Source: Spodoptera frugiperda (Eukaryota > Arthropoda > Insecta > Lepidoptera > Noctuidae). From it: a DNA stretch of 64,000 nucleotides. The stretch is from contig NC_064242.1 in assembly GCF_023101765.2 (NCBI RefSeq), positions 6,312,327 to 6,376,326 on the forward strand, given 5' to 3'. The notes under the pieces are model-generated. The model was not told the DNA's origin. It saw only the letters and a program-made list of their open reading frames with translations, and searched no databases. A program made the translations under genes and the position numbers. Each line of letters opens with the position of its first letter. Position 1 is the stretch's first letter. Positions 13,101-25,379 of this stretch are shown one piece after another.

Positions 13101-16100
13101 CCGTAGCTCCATTCTCCAAGGATGAATTTCAAATAAGTATAATCCCTGTTGAGACGTACTTGATAGACAATACCGAAACAGCCTAAAACCGTTCTATGTT
13201 TTAGGTAAAGTAGGGAATTACTCAGTAAACAAATTGCTGGATTTTTCGAAGGCTTTGCGTGTTACCTTGATCAATGTAGGAGCTTTGTATGTGTAAAAGC
13301 ACCTTTTTATGTCTTTTTCTCACACAGTAGTGAAATCGTGTTCTGTCTCTTTCTCAACACTTAAATTCTTAGACTATTTCAACGTACTTAAATAACCAAA
13401 AATGGAGCGTAACAAAGGTCCCGTTGCAAATATATTGGGTTACATTTACCCCCTGTTTCCTTATATTATAATTAAAATGGTTTAAAGATTATATTTTTCA
13501 AAGAGTAAAGATCCGCATAAATATTTTGAACTATAACCACACATATCGGCTATTCATGATCATAATGAATGAATGCAAACGATATTCCATTAGCCAGTGA
13601 GTGTCAAAATGAGATCTGAAACATCGCACACGATTTAACTAAAAGCATCCAAAAGCGGAACAATCAGAATAAATATGAAAACGACGATAAATTCTGCATT
13701 CGTTAACTTTTCAACACACAATATCACTTTACAGAACTGTCTAAAAGCACGGAATAATAATTGAAATTTTAAATAGATCGAATGGAGCGATACATTTAAG
13801 TTAATTAGCGACTTCGGGTGGAAATAACCTGGTCTATTAAAGATTCAGATGGCAAAGTGCAAATCGGTGTCGTTGCAGTCGCCGCTGCATTTAGCGCGGC
13901 GCGGCCGGACAGGTCGAGGCTGTGCACACTTACACATGCCCCGTCTGCTCCTCAAATAGACGGCCCCCAGCGCGGGAGCTGTGCTCCGGTACGGTGCATA
14001 TTAAATTAAGCAATCTTTTTAATTGTGTACTTAAACATTTCAAATGGACATCATTTGTTGTATTTTTTAATACAGAATCATTGTATCTTCATTTAACATT
14101 TTTGTTATGACGATTTTCTTCTAAAACAAAATTACCATATTCCACCTCAGTAGGTACTTTAAATCACTTTAGATATTTGAAAACAGTAGAAGGTTTTAAA
14201 CTAACTTCATCAAGTAACGTATTTCTCTTTACCAAGCTAAAAGCTATTTCGAATATTTCCAGTAAAGAAATAAAGGATTTTAAACTATCCCGTACCACAT
14301 ACCAACTAAAAAATATTCAACAAGCGTGAAAAATTGTGATCCACACCCCCGAGCTACAAAGGTAGAATCCAGACTACACTGAAAATAGCGACCTGTAAAC
14401 GTGAAAATTGATTTTGACACATAGACTCTATATCTGAACTGAAACTCGGAGAGGCTCTTGTATAATGCACAATCTATTCCCGGAATTTACCTGTCTGCCC
14501 CCGAATATGACAACGGAAATATTGATCGTCCATTAACTGGCAACACTACTTTTAGATTGCCTGTGGAACTTCACTCTACGGCACGATTGGAGGCAAGACA
14601 TTTAGACAAGTCTATTTCCAACTATGCACTACCTCGGACTAGCTTCTGTTCTCCGGAACATTTTAAAACAACAGTGTAACATTTTTAGATTTTATTTTTC
14701 TGCAGACCACTTCCCTCGTCAGATTATGTTACGGACCTACACTTCTGATTTTCTAAAATCAAATACGTAATTCTCCTCGGTCCGTAATAAATGATGATAT
14801 TTGAAGGCAAGCGGGACTTTGTTTACTTTGTTTTGGAGAAGAAAAACTCTCAACGAACTTTTACGAAGTTTTCATCTGGGGATATTTATTTAATGATCCT
14901 GCTTCCATTTTGTCTTAAAATGACGCAATAAAAGGCTGATGAAGTAAATTAAATATCAGTTAATTGAATAAAGAGCATTTGTAAATAGACTAAAACTTAC
15001 ATAACATTTCACTCAAAATGGTGTGGTTTCCTTCAATAATTTGCATAAATTATTTAATACAGAGATGAGACACATACAATACGAAGCATTAAAGTTCAAA
15101 GTATGAAAATTGTTCCGTACATACTTGGTGTCACATGTAGAGACAGATTCCGCCGACAAAGTTTCGACTTGCTAAAGATGCAATGGCAAAATATTTAGGT
15201 GGTGGGGGTAGGGGGGGCAGACGTGGTCGGGAATCATTGAATGTTTCCTGCTCCAACTTCAGCGGCGAGCCGATCTTCTAAAGAACAAGTCTTATTTTCA
15301 TTGGTTTGTTGTACTTTACCGCGACTGACGTGCCATTCCAAACTTGGTCGGTAGACTTGGGACTCGAATGATCACTCGTTGCATTGTACAATTTATATCT
15401 TGTTTTCCCAACTTGTACTAGCCTTACGTATGGATGAACACGGACTAAGACTTCCAATCCATCATCGCACAATGCCCAATTGTGTTTTGTGTTCACTATC
15501 TTGGCTATTTGTATTGTTCGTGATGCAATTGTAGTTCTTAAATCTATATTAGTATTTTTTTTATTTAGTATTTACCTAACTAACTTGAACTGAATCTTAA
15601 CAAATTGAAGAAGTGGAATGATTTATATTGTGTTATACGTATAGTGGTGAGTTCAAACTTGAAACATTGTATTCACATTTCCATTAACAACCTGCAGACC
15701 TAAACACATCTATCTTCCATTAATTGACATTTAGCGAAGTTAGCAAAGTTATTTCATACTATTGCTTTACATGAAAAGTTTGCGAGCCATAAATTAATAA
15801 GTAAGCCACCATTAGTCCATTAACAAGGCGACTGGTGTGGAATCTATTGTCCGAAGGCTTGAAACGATCAATGTGAGGTTTGTAGGGGGCTGTGAAGTTG
15901 GATAATTAATTATGGTGCCTGCCTTGGTCGCGGCCGTTATAGTGCCCAGGAGCGTCGTAACCAAACTCCGGCCATACAATACCCTATTGAGTCTAGGTAA
16001 TACGTTTTTGAATTACTAGCAGAATGGATTAGCGGCGGCAGAGGGGACGTGTACGGGAAATAGGAAGAGCGTCGGCAACACAAGTTGGATTACCGAGCGA

Positions 16101-16356
16101 TTGATTTATACGATGTCAGTGCGACATTCAATAGACGAGGCTGAGGGCCCCGCCGAACGTTACGCTAACAAGAAATCCGATTTTTGAGTAAGTGCGTAAT
16201 AGATTGAGAGTACATAATGTTACCCTTGGGCACGTACGGCGTACAATAGGTAAGTACTTATAAATTAATATAAATATACATGTGTTATCCTTATTTTTTT
16301 TTTATTATATTAATAATCCATTCTTATTCGTAACATTTTTTTTATATCTACACTTC
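10151..16356. other. Intergenic DNA with a GC-rich island and a G-run
   Basis: I see no supportable gene in this 6.2 kb. Notable spots are a GC-rich island at about 13862-13995, a G-rich run at 15198-15217 and a short GC-rich word at 12283-12305 that recurs at 17607-17627. The open frames here, including 12258-12458, 13818-14009 and 14458-14679, lack splice partners or recognisable domains. Confidence 0.5.
13862..13995. other. GC-rich island in AT-rich intergenic DNA
   Basis: About 130 bases are strongly GC-rich with many CpG dinucleotides, in contrast to the flanks. It could be a promoter or enhancer core, a distal exon of an unseen gene, or repeat residue. A 63-codon + frame crosses it but shows no family features. 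Confidence 0.3.
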
Positions 16357-16540
16357 TAGGATTTTCTCCTGTGTAGTAGGTGCGTTTACAAACATACAAG
16401 TTCACATACACATGACACTCACACCCGAAACAACAATTTGTGAATCACACCAAGGGTTACTCCATGCGATAATCGAACCCGTTACACGATGTGAGGCAGC
16501 CGGTTGTCCAGCCACATTGCCATCCGTGCAGCCGCTTACT
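16357..16540 (-). mobile_element. tRNA-derived SINE-like repeat, family B, minus orientation
   Basis: On the minus strand the order is a Gly/Asn-tRNA-like head, a B box (GGGTTCGATTATCGC), a body with CACAAATTGTTGTTTCGGG and TGTCATGTGTATGTGAACTT, and an end at ACACAGGAGAAAAT. The + strand copy at 17866-18056 has the same parts in the same order, which defines the family from this window alone. Confidence 0.7.
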
Positions 16541-17070
16541 ATTGAAGTAATGTAAAATATATAAACATTCTATATATCTAGTACCTAAGTATCAACTGGG
16601 AGTACCTTCTATATAAAGATGAACTAAAAAGTGCATCGGTAATATAATATGTATCCTTTTCTTTGAAGTAAAATTCTCCGTGAAGAAAAATGAACGCATC
16701 AATCACGGAGGTTAATAACACAGATTGTTCTTTAATTTATTTCAACTGGAAGTGTTATTACTGGAAACTTAACTGGAACTGAGAATCTTATCAATCTTAT
16801 TGAAATCTGCAAGTACGTGGTGATGAATGAACGTCATCATGGAAAGATGTTAAAATTATAAGTTTGATTCTACGGTCAACTGAATTAAAGAAGAAAGATT
16901 TTTACCAAAAGATTCGAAGATTATATTAAAAGAGAAAAAGATCAAAAAATTGTTTCACCTTGATAATCACCACTACATTGTATGTTGTTAAGTTTTATTT
17001 AATACATTATTTTGTATATAAATAACATACTACAAAACAACAGCGTTTAAGATTAACTAAAAAAAAAAAA
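16541..17070. other. Intergenic DNA, nothing recognised
   Basis: AT-rich sequence without coding signal. Confidence 0.5.
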
Positions 17071-17216
17071 ACGGTTTACCCACGTTTTATTAATGGAGAA
17101 AAGCTCTACTAGTTTTGAGTCACAGAGGGACTCTTCATCATGAGCAGCGTGCATAGACGCGGCGACATCACACAGCCTACTCTATTAATAATTCGCGATT
17201 CCATGAGTAAACCGTG
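17071..17216. mobile_element. Small inverted-repeat (MITE-like) element, 146 bp
   Basis: The ends are imperfect inverted repeats: ACGGTTTACCCAC on the left (17071-17083), and TGAGTAAACCGTG on the right (17204-17216), which reads CACGGTTTACTCA in reverse. A run of A precedes the left end. The interior shares words with the repeat at 10003-10150. No coding capacity. The transposase family is unknown. Confidence 0.5.
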
Positions 17217-17865
17217 ATTTTTAGTTAATTTACTATGTCTCACGATAGTTGTTATAAAAATATAGCCATTTAGATTTTTTAAACCTAAATAATTTTAAAC
17301 TAACATTACTTTTTTACGTTACACACTGAAAAGCAAACAAAATATATAAAAACTAAAGCTTAAAATACTAAACACCACGTTAAAATGAAATAACATTATA
17401 CAAATGAAAGCTTAAAAAAATATATGAACACCGTTATAAAGAGAAGAAAGAAGTATTATTAAATTTTTCAAACACCTTTTACTTATATCTAAGGTAAAGT
17501 TAATTATGAAAAATGGAGTCCTGCGTCGTTCGGAGTAAAACGTTGTTATACTTGTTATTATTTAGTCAGTGAACATATTTATACAGAAATTAAAAGGTGG
17601 CAAGAGGAAACGGGCCGGAGGCAAATGGCAACGTGCTCTATCTACATCGTAACGAAATTAACTGGATACTACCATCTAACCTCAGTACCCTCCCGTGCTT
17701 AACTGTAACCGATTTTCATAACATTTTACACTTTATTTATTTCAACCAGACATATTATACTGCAGCGTCTTTGCTCAGTTCAGCTCAGGAGTTTGAAGAC
17801 GTTTGATAAAACCTGCGATTTAATATTTAATATAATTTAATATTTAATGTAGTAATATTTAATAG
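17217..17865. other. Intergenic DNA, AT-rich
   Basis: Mostly AT-rich sequence, ending in a short imperfect AT array built on TAATATTTAATA (17820-17866). A 69-codon + frame at 17597-17806 has no domain support. Confidence 0.5.
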
Positions 17866-18056
17866 ACTGCACGATTGCTGCGGTTGGGCAACCGGCAGCC
17901 GCGCAACCGGGTTCGATTTCGCACGGAGCAACTCTTTGTATGATCCACAAATTGTTGTTTCGAGACTGGGTGTCATGTGTATGTGAACTTGATGTCTGTA
18001 AAAGCATCTACGACACAGGAGAAAATCATAGTGCAGGACAACGTTTTTAAAAAATA
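17866..18056 (+). mobile_element. tRNA-derived SINE-like repeat, family B, plus orientation
   Basis: A tRNA-like head with B box GGGTTCGATTTCGC is followed by CACAAATTGTTGTTTCG, TGTCATGTGTATGTGAACTT, ACACAGGAGAAAATC and an A-rich end. It is the inverted partner of the copy at 16357-16540. Another repeat follows immediately at 18060. Confidence 0.7.
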
Positions 18057-18059
18057 TAT

Positions 18060-18216
18060 AAGTCCCTTAAGGGGGAAAATCAGCCGACTTTTCTCGCCTT
18101 GGGCGAGACCAGAGGGAGTGTCAGACTCTTACTGATTAAAAACCAGCCCATTCCTACTGCTACTCTTGCTTTTCAAGCCGGAACCCGGTAGTCCGCAGTT
18201 CTGGAACCTACATAAT
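18060..18216 (+). repeat. Interspersed repeat with CTCGCCTTGGGCGAG core
   Basis: The stretch contains the self-complementary core CTCGCCTTGGGCGAG, the words GAGGGAGTGTCAGACTCTTACTG and AAAAACCAGCCC, and a tail with CAAGCCGGAACCCGGTA. I recognise this as a frequent repeat in noctuid introns from memory. It may be the tail module of a composite element together with the SINE just upstream. Confidence 0.55.
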
Positions 18217-20544
18217 ATACAGCAGTAAAGCAGTTTTTTCTTTCTAAAAGCTTTGACTTGCTATTTATCTATAAAGATTGTGGCTATCAAATTAGGTTAA
18301 GTAGTCTAAACGCAAAAACTTGATAAACGAAGAACCAACAAAATCACTTTTAATTTTTATATTAAGTAGATTTCATAACCACCTAAGAGTAATAGACAGA
18401 GACGAAAGGGTATTGAATTGTTTAGCCGTCACCTTTGCTCAGTTACGGATCAAAGGAAACTGAGCTTTGTGGTGGACAGGGAACAGATATAATTAATCTG
18501 TGATCTCCATAGCTCTTAACTCAATTCAACATGGCTTATACACCTTTATAAATAAATACAGTAATATTTACTGTACTTTAAACTTGCTATCAATTCAACG
18601 AAGCTCGCAGTCTTTTCTTGTCTACATTTTTCTCTTTAAATAACGCTCAATTAATTAACGTTTCGTGGTTTTCTTTAAATAATTAGCTTCTTTTGTATCT
18701 GCTGTTTATTGTATAATGTGTATTATTACAAGGAAATATGCGTTCTAATTTGAATAAAAAATAATATGGTTTTGTATAAAATGAAATAACCTTATTTAAA
18801 AATTAATAAAGAACGAAAAATATAATTTAAAAAAGTTTTAAGCCACATAAAAACATTAATTAACGTTCCATCGTAACTAGCAACGAAATTGCCATGATGC
18901 GTGGATCATATTTTTTTAAGCAACCCTGCATCTGGTGAGGCTTTATTAAAAAAAAACTTTAATTAAACGAGTAGAACTATATGAAATTATATTATTGCAG
19001 GCTGAAAACACATTAATTTTTAATCAAGTGGAGTGCAGCTAGTGGTATTCTAGCTCAGTGGAATTGACAGGGCCGTGGGGAAATCAACGCTGTAGCGACA
19101 TGCGAACCAAACCTAATTCAACTTTGCACCTACGTCTAAACGATTTCAACGTCACCTCGTTTTAATTGCTTTAAATACGCAATGCTTTGCCAACTAAGTA
19201 TGGGTCGTTAAGCGCGTAGCTACGTAAACGAGCCAGGCAGAATTCCTCGCGATATTATTAACGGGAAACTTAGTACTGCTACAGACACGGAAAGGTAACA
19301 ATGTAGCATGAAAATACATAAACCTGTTTGCTACTTGATGGAAACCCCCCAAGGACTAAGCATTGGTTAATGTGAGACATTTCCTTGGTACAATATAACA
19401 TTGTAAATTAAATTCAACAACTTATTGTGAAGGTATAACAATTATATTAGCCTATTGCATTAATTGTGTGGATAGTAGTACTTAATAGCATGTTGATCGA
19501 TTGGATCACATCTATCGTGGCGAGCAGTCAGATAAATTCGGCCAGCAAACTACGTTGGTAAGATACAATGTGAACTCTCTGTTGCTTTAATCCCATGATT
19601 CGATGCGACACCAATGCGACTGGGATGGCTCTCTAGCTAATTTGTATGTACACTTGTACAGTCGGATTAAGGATAGGTACTACCTTATCGAAATCCTGTT
19701 TTTCCTAATTATTCTTAATCCTACCTTTACTTTTAAGTATTTACCTCGCTTTTCTAAATATAGCATAAAATATTGAATGCTTTATACAATACATCTTGTG
19801 CTCGTAGCTGTTGATTCAAATTCCATCGAGTTAACATAAAAAATAAACATTGTTTTCGTTGTGACTTGTAGCACTCAACGCCGCTCACATTTCCCAAGAC
19901 AATTGGTTTAAAAGCATCGGAAACATGACGCTGTCGTGTACTTATATTATTCCTACCACATCTGTTTACGTCTGACGCCTTATTTTGTAGTAAAAATGTA
20001 TTAGTTTTTAAATGTCAAAGTTTATGTGACTAAGCACTTTAGAAATACACGCATTAGGTAAATGGGTAAATGGATTTGCTTTTAACATAATTGAAGAGGT
20101 TCTGTGTGTTTGCAAAATCAATGAAAGCTTGCGTCCAAGTTCAATAATACCAAACGGACTGATACAAAGGGCTTGAAGTCAAAATTAAACAGTCGTGGTG
20201 TGGAATGCAGGCCCTTTGCGGAATGTTGCGGTCGCGCTTTGAGCCCAAGCCACGGCTAAATGGTCCCGTTTAAATATTCCGCTTATATACAAAATGTTCA
20301 ATGGTTTAGTACATGTTCCATCCCAAACGTGTTTCCAAATTGTAAGTACAACGTAAAAAGTCCCTGAAGACCTACAAACGTTACAAGTGTTTATAAAATT
20401 GTATCTTAAGATCACTTCAATTTGTTTATGGTTCGTGTTACTCGTGTAAGCTTATGATGGAAATAACAAGTAAACAACGTTTCTAAAAACAATCATAATC
20501 CTATTTAAGAGTAATATTTTTATCTTCTTTTTTAATAGGTACAA
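18217..20544. other. Intergenic DNA, nothing recognised
   Basis: AT-rich sequence. No gene, RNA gene or nameable repeat. A 76-codon minus frame at 20185-20415 has no support. Confidence 0.5.
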
Positions 20545-20592
20545 TCCTACTTAACATTATAAATGCGAAAGTTTGTATGTTTGTTTGTTTCA
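20545..20592 (+). mobile_element. 5' end fragment of a Helitron-like element
   Basis: The sequence runs TCCTACTTAACATTATAAAT, then GCGAAAGTTTG and TTTG repeats. This is the 5' signature I associate with lepidopteran Helitron-like elements, placed after a host A. I could not find a matching CTAG 3' end, so the extent is unknown. Confidence 0.45.
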
Positions 20593-23500
20593 ATGTATTC
20601 TTATGAAGAGAAGATGTATTTATTGATACTCAATTCAAGTTAAATCTGGAACTGTTGGTCTAATATTAGCAAAATTCGATTTGCTCACCTTTGTTTAACG
20701 TCCATACAACATAGCAAACGCTTTAACAAACTTCAATGGGTACCCAACCAACTATTTATCCAATACAATGCGCATCCCTTCTCATATAACACATCTATAT
20801 TTTACTAATTAACACATCGTCCTTACACTAATCCATTAAAGGGCAACAATACTGGTGTAGATTGAGTTTTCCTTTTGTTCGAAGCTATGCGAGCGAATAC
20901 AATAAATTGTGGTAGCAAATCAAAGTGGGATTCGAGCCTTCCCGAGGCCCAAGAATCCGTTTTAGCATCGTGCGGTCTCAGTGACAAGACCCGGGTTACG
21001 TAATAGCATTGTTATAAGTCCACCCTAATGAGACCCTTTATGTCAAATGTTTGGACACAGTTCCTCGAACCAACTTTCATTCAATTCAACACTAGCTTTC
21101 CGCAAACCCTGAACATGAAATGGTATGTGACTAATTATTTATTAATTAACTTTATTTTAGACCTACTTTGACCTAACGATCTCAGAGTGTTCTTATATTT
21201 ATTCTCATAAGTCAGATACTTTACGTTTTTACAAGAACGAATAACTTTTGCCAAAAACTTATCCGAAAAACCACAATCCTATGTAATACAATGTATGTAT
21301 ATTAACATCAGTAATTAAGTGGGATCTATTTTGTTCGTTGAAATATTGTCAAGATTTCTAAGAAATTTTAAAATAAATACTTAACTTAGGTACTTCAACA
21401 AATCAAATTTTGAGCAAAGACTTTCGACGTTCAAAAAGATTGTGCTCGTTAATAATATAATCAATTCATTATAATTCCAGACTTCTATATTAAAACAAGA
21501 ATCCGACAGTAAGTAGCTATTACAGACTTTGAAAATTTAAACAGAAACGGTTAAGTATCTTAAATTAGGCATTCCTTTGACGAACTATTTAAACTATATT
21601 TCATTTGTAGATTACCAACGAGTGAAGTTTAATGTACATAATAACATTAATAACTAATAATGTCAAATGTCTAAGGTCAATTTAAATTGGAATATGTCCC
21701 AGATATGTACCTACGTACCTACATACTCGTACATAATCGAAGTGACAAGGTCGAGAATGTAATTAACGCTATCACTCCTCGTGTACCTGATCCAACGTTG
21801 AACATCAAGTACAACGCGTGTTTACCTCATTTCATTATTTTAATAAGCAAGATTCACATTTAATATTATTACATTTCGAACTAAAATTGCTTGTCGTATA
21901 ATATAATTACTATGGTATGATCTGGTGAATAAACCATTTTTTATTTCTCTTATCAAGTTTTCGCCTTCAGTAACTCGTTAATTATAATTTACACTGCATC
22001 TACTGATAATTAAAATATACCATTTAAAACTCATTGAAACACCGATCATATATTTCAGCTGATTTATTGTAAAGGATACCCGCGCCATATTTCACAACAC
22101 CCATTTATTTAAGTTCCAACATTTTATTAACTTTGACGCCATTACACGGCTAATAGTGAATCAAAATGACATAATTAAAAGTTTAATTAAGGCACTCTGA
22201 ATTTTCAATGATATTTTAATGATCCTGTATTTACTTTTAGACGGATAATGGCTATCGTAATATTTTGTTATAAAATGGAAATCAAACAAAAATGTTGTAA
22301 CTTTGTCCAATAGACACGGTGAATGAAGGGATTTCCAATAACAGTTTACGAGGTCTCAGCACAATGAATCATCAGTCACACAAAGCCGGTAATTCAACTA
22401 GGACGTCGCCATGTTATCCGGATATAACGTAGCAGCTAGACTAGCTACTGCGACTCTACATGTCTCTAGCGACGGGAGCCACTAATCGCATGTCGTCAAT
22501 AAACGGTAAGCTTTCAATCTGTCTGATGGTGGAATACTGGCGATTAGCTCCTGTCTAGCACGCACAATAGCCCTGTTTCGCGTATTTCAGCTTTACTTTC
22601 CAGCCGACATTTTGATCAGATCACGAGGAGTCTGCGTTTGTTCAATTAATAGCTAACAATCATACTAGGATTGTCAATTAAATCAGTAGAAAGCGCTTTA
22701 ATCCCGGTCGGATACTGGACACAATTATTCATCAGTAGAACAAAGCCGAGTAATCCGGCCATATTGACCGGTTTGGTGGCGTCGCCTCATTCCTTCTGTT
22801 GTGTATATTCGCCCTTATTTGCCATTCAATAACGGTAATGACAGTACGTGTCCACCGACCGCGGCTACCCATCGTTAAATTTACTTTATTCCAAATATTT
22901 CCGAAGGTTAGGTACATCCGCTAGAACCATTTCATTACATGGAAACATTTTTTGGTTGATAATTTAGTTATAACGTTTGGGTAGACACATTTTTATTGAT
23001 TTTCCTGAGATATGCTTCTTTTATACATATACACCAATAAGGAAAGAGTGGTTTTTATTATCATTAGGTACCACTATTTGTTGGTTATATTTTTTTCACG
23101 GGATTCCGTTTAATTAAAAACTTAAAAATCATAACACTTTGTTGTCGTTCTGTAAGGTGAAATACCCGTACCTATGTTACACGAGAGCTATCTTCACACA
23201 ACAGATAAATAAAAAATAACTTGAATGTTGCTCGAGGTGGAAGCCTTTCTAGCAAATGACTTTAAAAATATTTCATTTCTGGAATTGTTTCGAGTCAGAA
23301 ATAGCGCGAAGTGACAGTAAAACTGATGTGTTCTGCTCTGAAACTGGGAACACTACATTTATTAAATGTTCAGACTTAAAAACAGAACAACTGCAGCAGG
23401 CGAACTCATTCGGGGAAGTGATAAGCAAGGCTTTAGTTATCACTGTACGTACTTACATGTAAATGAAAAATAATAAATGCCAGCAGGTGACGCAAACATG

Positions 23501-24285
23501 TTTTTATGATTTTACTAATACCTGGCTCTATTTAACATGGGTAACGTAATGTCCCCGACACGATAGCCTGATATTAGTCAGTAGGCACTCCCACTTTTAG
23601 CTAGTTAATATTTATGTCGTTAAGCTCATATCATGGCTTATAGCTATAACTCAAATACTCCTAAGTACTTTGCGTGCTATGGTTGACATTGAAAAAATTA
23701 AGAACTACAAAAACGAAAGAAGAGTCCTTAGGTACGTAAGTACTGTAGCTAGAAACTTAAATTCTGAAAATGAAGTCGGTTAATGATTGGAAATTACGTA
23801 ATTACCTATTTAGTAATGAATCTATCTTGATTCTACTACCTTATTTATTGAAGTTGTCAAAGCAGATTTTGGTTTGAAAATATAATACTTTTCAGATCAA
23901 TACCACATAATATTTCTTTCTCTAAAAGAAAATGTTTTTTCCGCTCGATCATTCAGTCCTGTTTCATATTAACTTGGGAGTTTAGAACACATGTAAGGTA
24001 TAGATATATGAAACTATGTTCCATCATATAATGTAGCAGGCAGGACCTTACGAAGCAGAACGTGACTAGACTCTGAAGAAATTCGATTGCTCGCGCGGTT
24101 GCCTCGGACGATCATCCCGAATCAATTTAAGATTGGATCTAAATTTCATATGAAATCGATACTGTGTTATAGTTTAAATTAACGTCTGTTTGTCTCACCA
24201 CTGCACTATTTTTATATTGTGTAATTTACTCTGATTCACTTATAATAAAATTTATGAAAAGTCTTGGAAGATTTTTCTTTCTTTT
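20593..24285. other. Intergenic DNA with possible old repeats
   Basis: No supportable gene. The word ATTCATCAGTAGAACAAAGCCG at about 22727 resembles ATCATCAGTCACACAAAGCCGG at about 22368, hinting at a repeat family with two decayed copies. A possible decayed tRNA-like segment (GGATTCGAGCC) lies near 20932. Confidence 0.45.
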
Positions 24286-24390
24286 ATGGAACAGGGGGAA
24301 ACGAGCTGACGGGTCATCTGATTGTAAGCGATTAGCGCCGCCCATGGACACCCGCAACACCACAGGAGTCACAGGTGCGTTAGAGCGCAA
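24286..24390 (+). repeat. Interspersed repeat with GGGGAAACGAGCTGACGGG start
   Basis: The words GGGGAAACGAG, ACGGGTCATCTGATTGTAAG, CGCCGCCCATGGACACCCGC and GTCACAGGTGCGTT occur in the order I know from a common lepidopteran repeat, probably the 3' part of a non-LTR element. A related fragment lies at 28872-29015. Confidence 0.5.
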
Positions 24391-24722
24391 TTGGTTTAAA
24401 TTTTAGATTAAGGATTTGTAGAAATATCAATCTATGTATTTAGAAATTCTTAAATTTAGCAAGGTCTGCGAATCATTTGCGTTTTGTAATGTATCTATAT
24501 ACATAGGTATGGCAATAGATTCATCCCTTATTACAAGGGACTAATAACATTACTGGCAAAAGTGGGTCTATAGGGGCCAACACTATAGCGCTCAACCTGT
24601 CCCTATGTAATAGTGTATCTGTATTATAATAAAAAATAAAAAGTGTGAAAATTACTTTTTATTTAAAAAAGTAAAGTAAAAAATTAAAAGAACTAAGATA
24701 TATTACTTTATTATATTTACCT

Positions 24723-24893
24723 ATGTTACATAGTACCAATGACAATACGGATGATGTTGTGTGCTTCCCGAGTAATAAGTAATGTTACATAGTACCAATG
24801 ACAATACGGATGATGTTGTGTGCTTCCCGAGTAATAAGTAATGTTACATAGTACCAATGACAATACGGATGATGTTGTGTGCTTCCCGAGTAA
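24723..24893 (+). repeat. 59-bp tandem repeat, three units
   Basis: Units begin ATGTTACATAGTACCAATGA at 24723, 24782 and 24841, giving a period of 59 bases and almost no differences between units. The third unit is broken after CCCGAGTAA by the Helitron that starts at 24894. The unit's continuation, TAAGTAAT, resumes after the Helitron at 26364. Confidence 0.9.
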
Positions 24894-25012
24894 TCTATAC
24901 ATATAATAAAATCGTAGAAAAGTGCTGTCTGTACATTGAAAATAAAAATAAAAAAAATAGCAGGGGTTATTGTTATGTCGATGTCGAACCCAAAAATGTA
25001 ATTAACTTTTTT

Positions 25013-25069
25013 TGTCTGTTTGTCTGTTTGTCTGTTTGTCTGTTTGTCTGTTTGTCTGTTTGTCTGTTC
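25013..25069 (+). repeat. (TGTCTGTT)n microsatellite inside the Helitron
   Basis: About seven units of the 8-bp word TGTCTGTT. Long frames crossing it on either strand (24857-25084 +, 24785-25123 -) are translations of this simple repeat and of the 59-bp array. Confidence 0.85.
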
Positions 25070-25379
25070 GTCTGTGCGCGCTAATCTCAGAAACGGCTGA
25101 TCCGAGTTGGATGCGGTTTTCACGAATATATTGTGGGATGCTTAAATTTACATTTAGTGTTTGTTTCATGTCAATCGGTTCATAAATAAAAAAGTTATGT
25201 CAAATTAAAGAATCACGTCGAACATTCTATGCTTATACCATTAATCTCCGCAACTATTTGACGGATTTGGTTGAAATTTGGTACAGATATAGTTTAGAAC
25301 CTTAGAAAGGACATAGATATATTTTTATTTCAAAAATCAAAAAATAAAAATAAGAAATAAATTATTTATAAATAATTCT

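Noticed and set aside
14458..14679. 73-codon + frame with balanced composition
   Set aside because: No acceptor or donor with consistent phase, no domain and no neighbouring exons; kept only as unsupported sequence.
19040..19110. Possible tRNA gene because of an A-box-like TAGCTCAGTGG
   Set aside because: No matching B box, anticodon arm or acceptor stem follows at the right distance.
24785..25123. 112-codon minus frame with TDKQTNRQ repeats, and the matching + frame
   Set aside because: These are translations of the 8-bp microsatellite and the 59-bp array, not genes.
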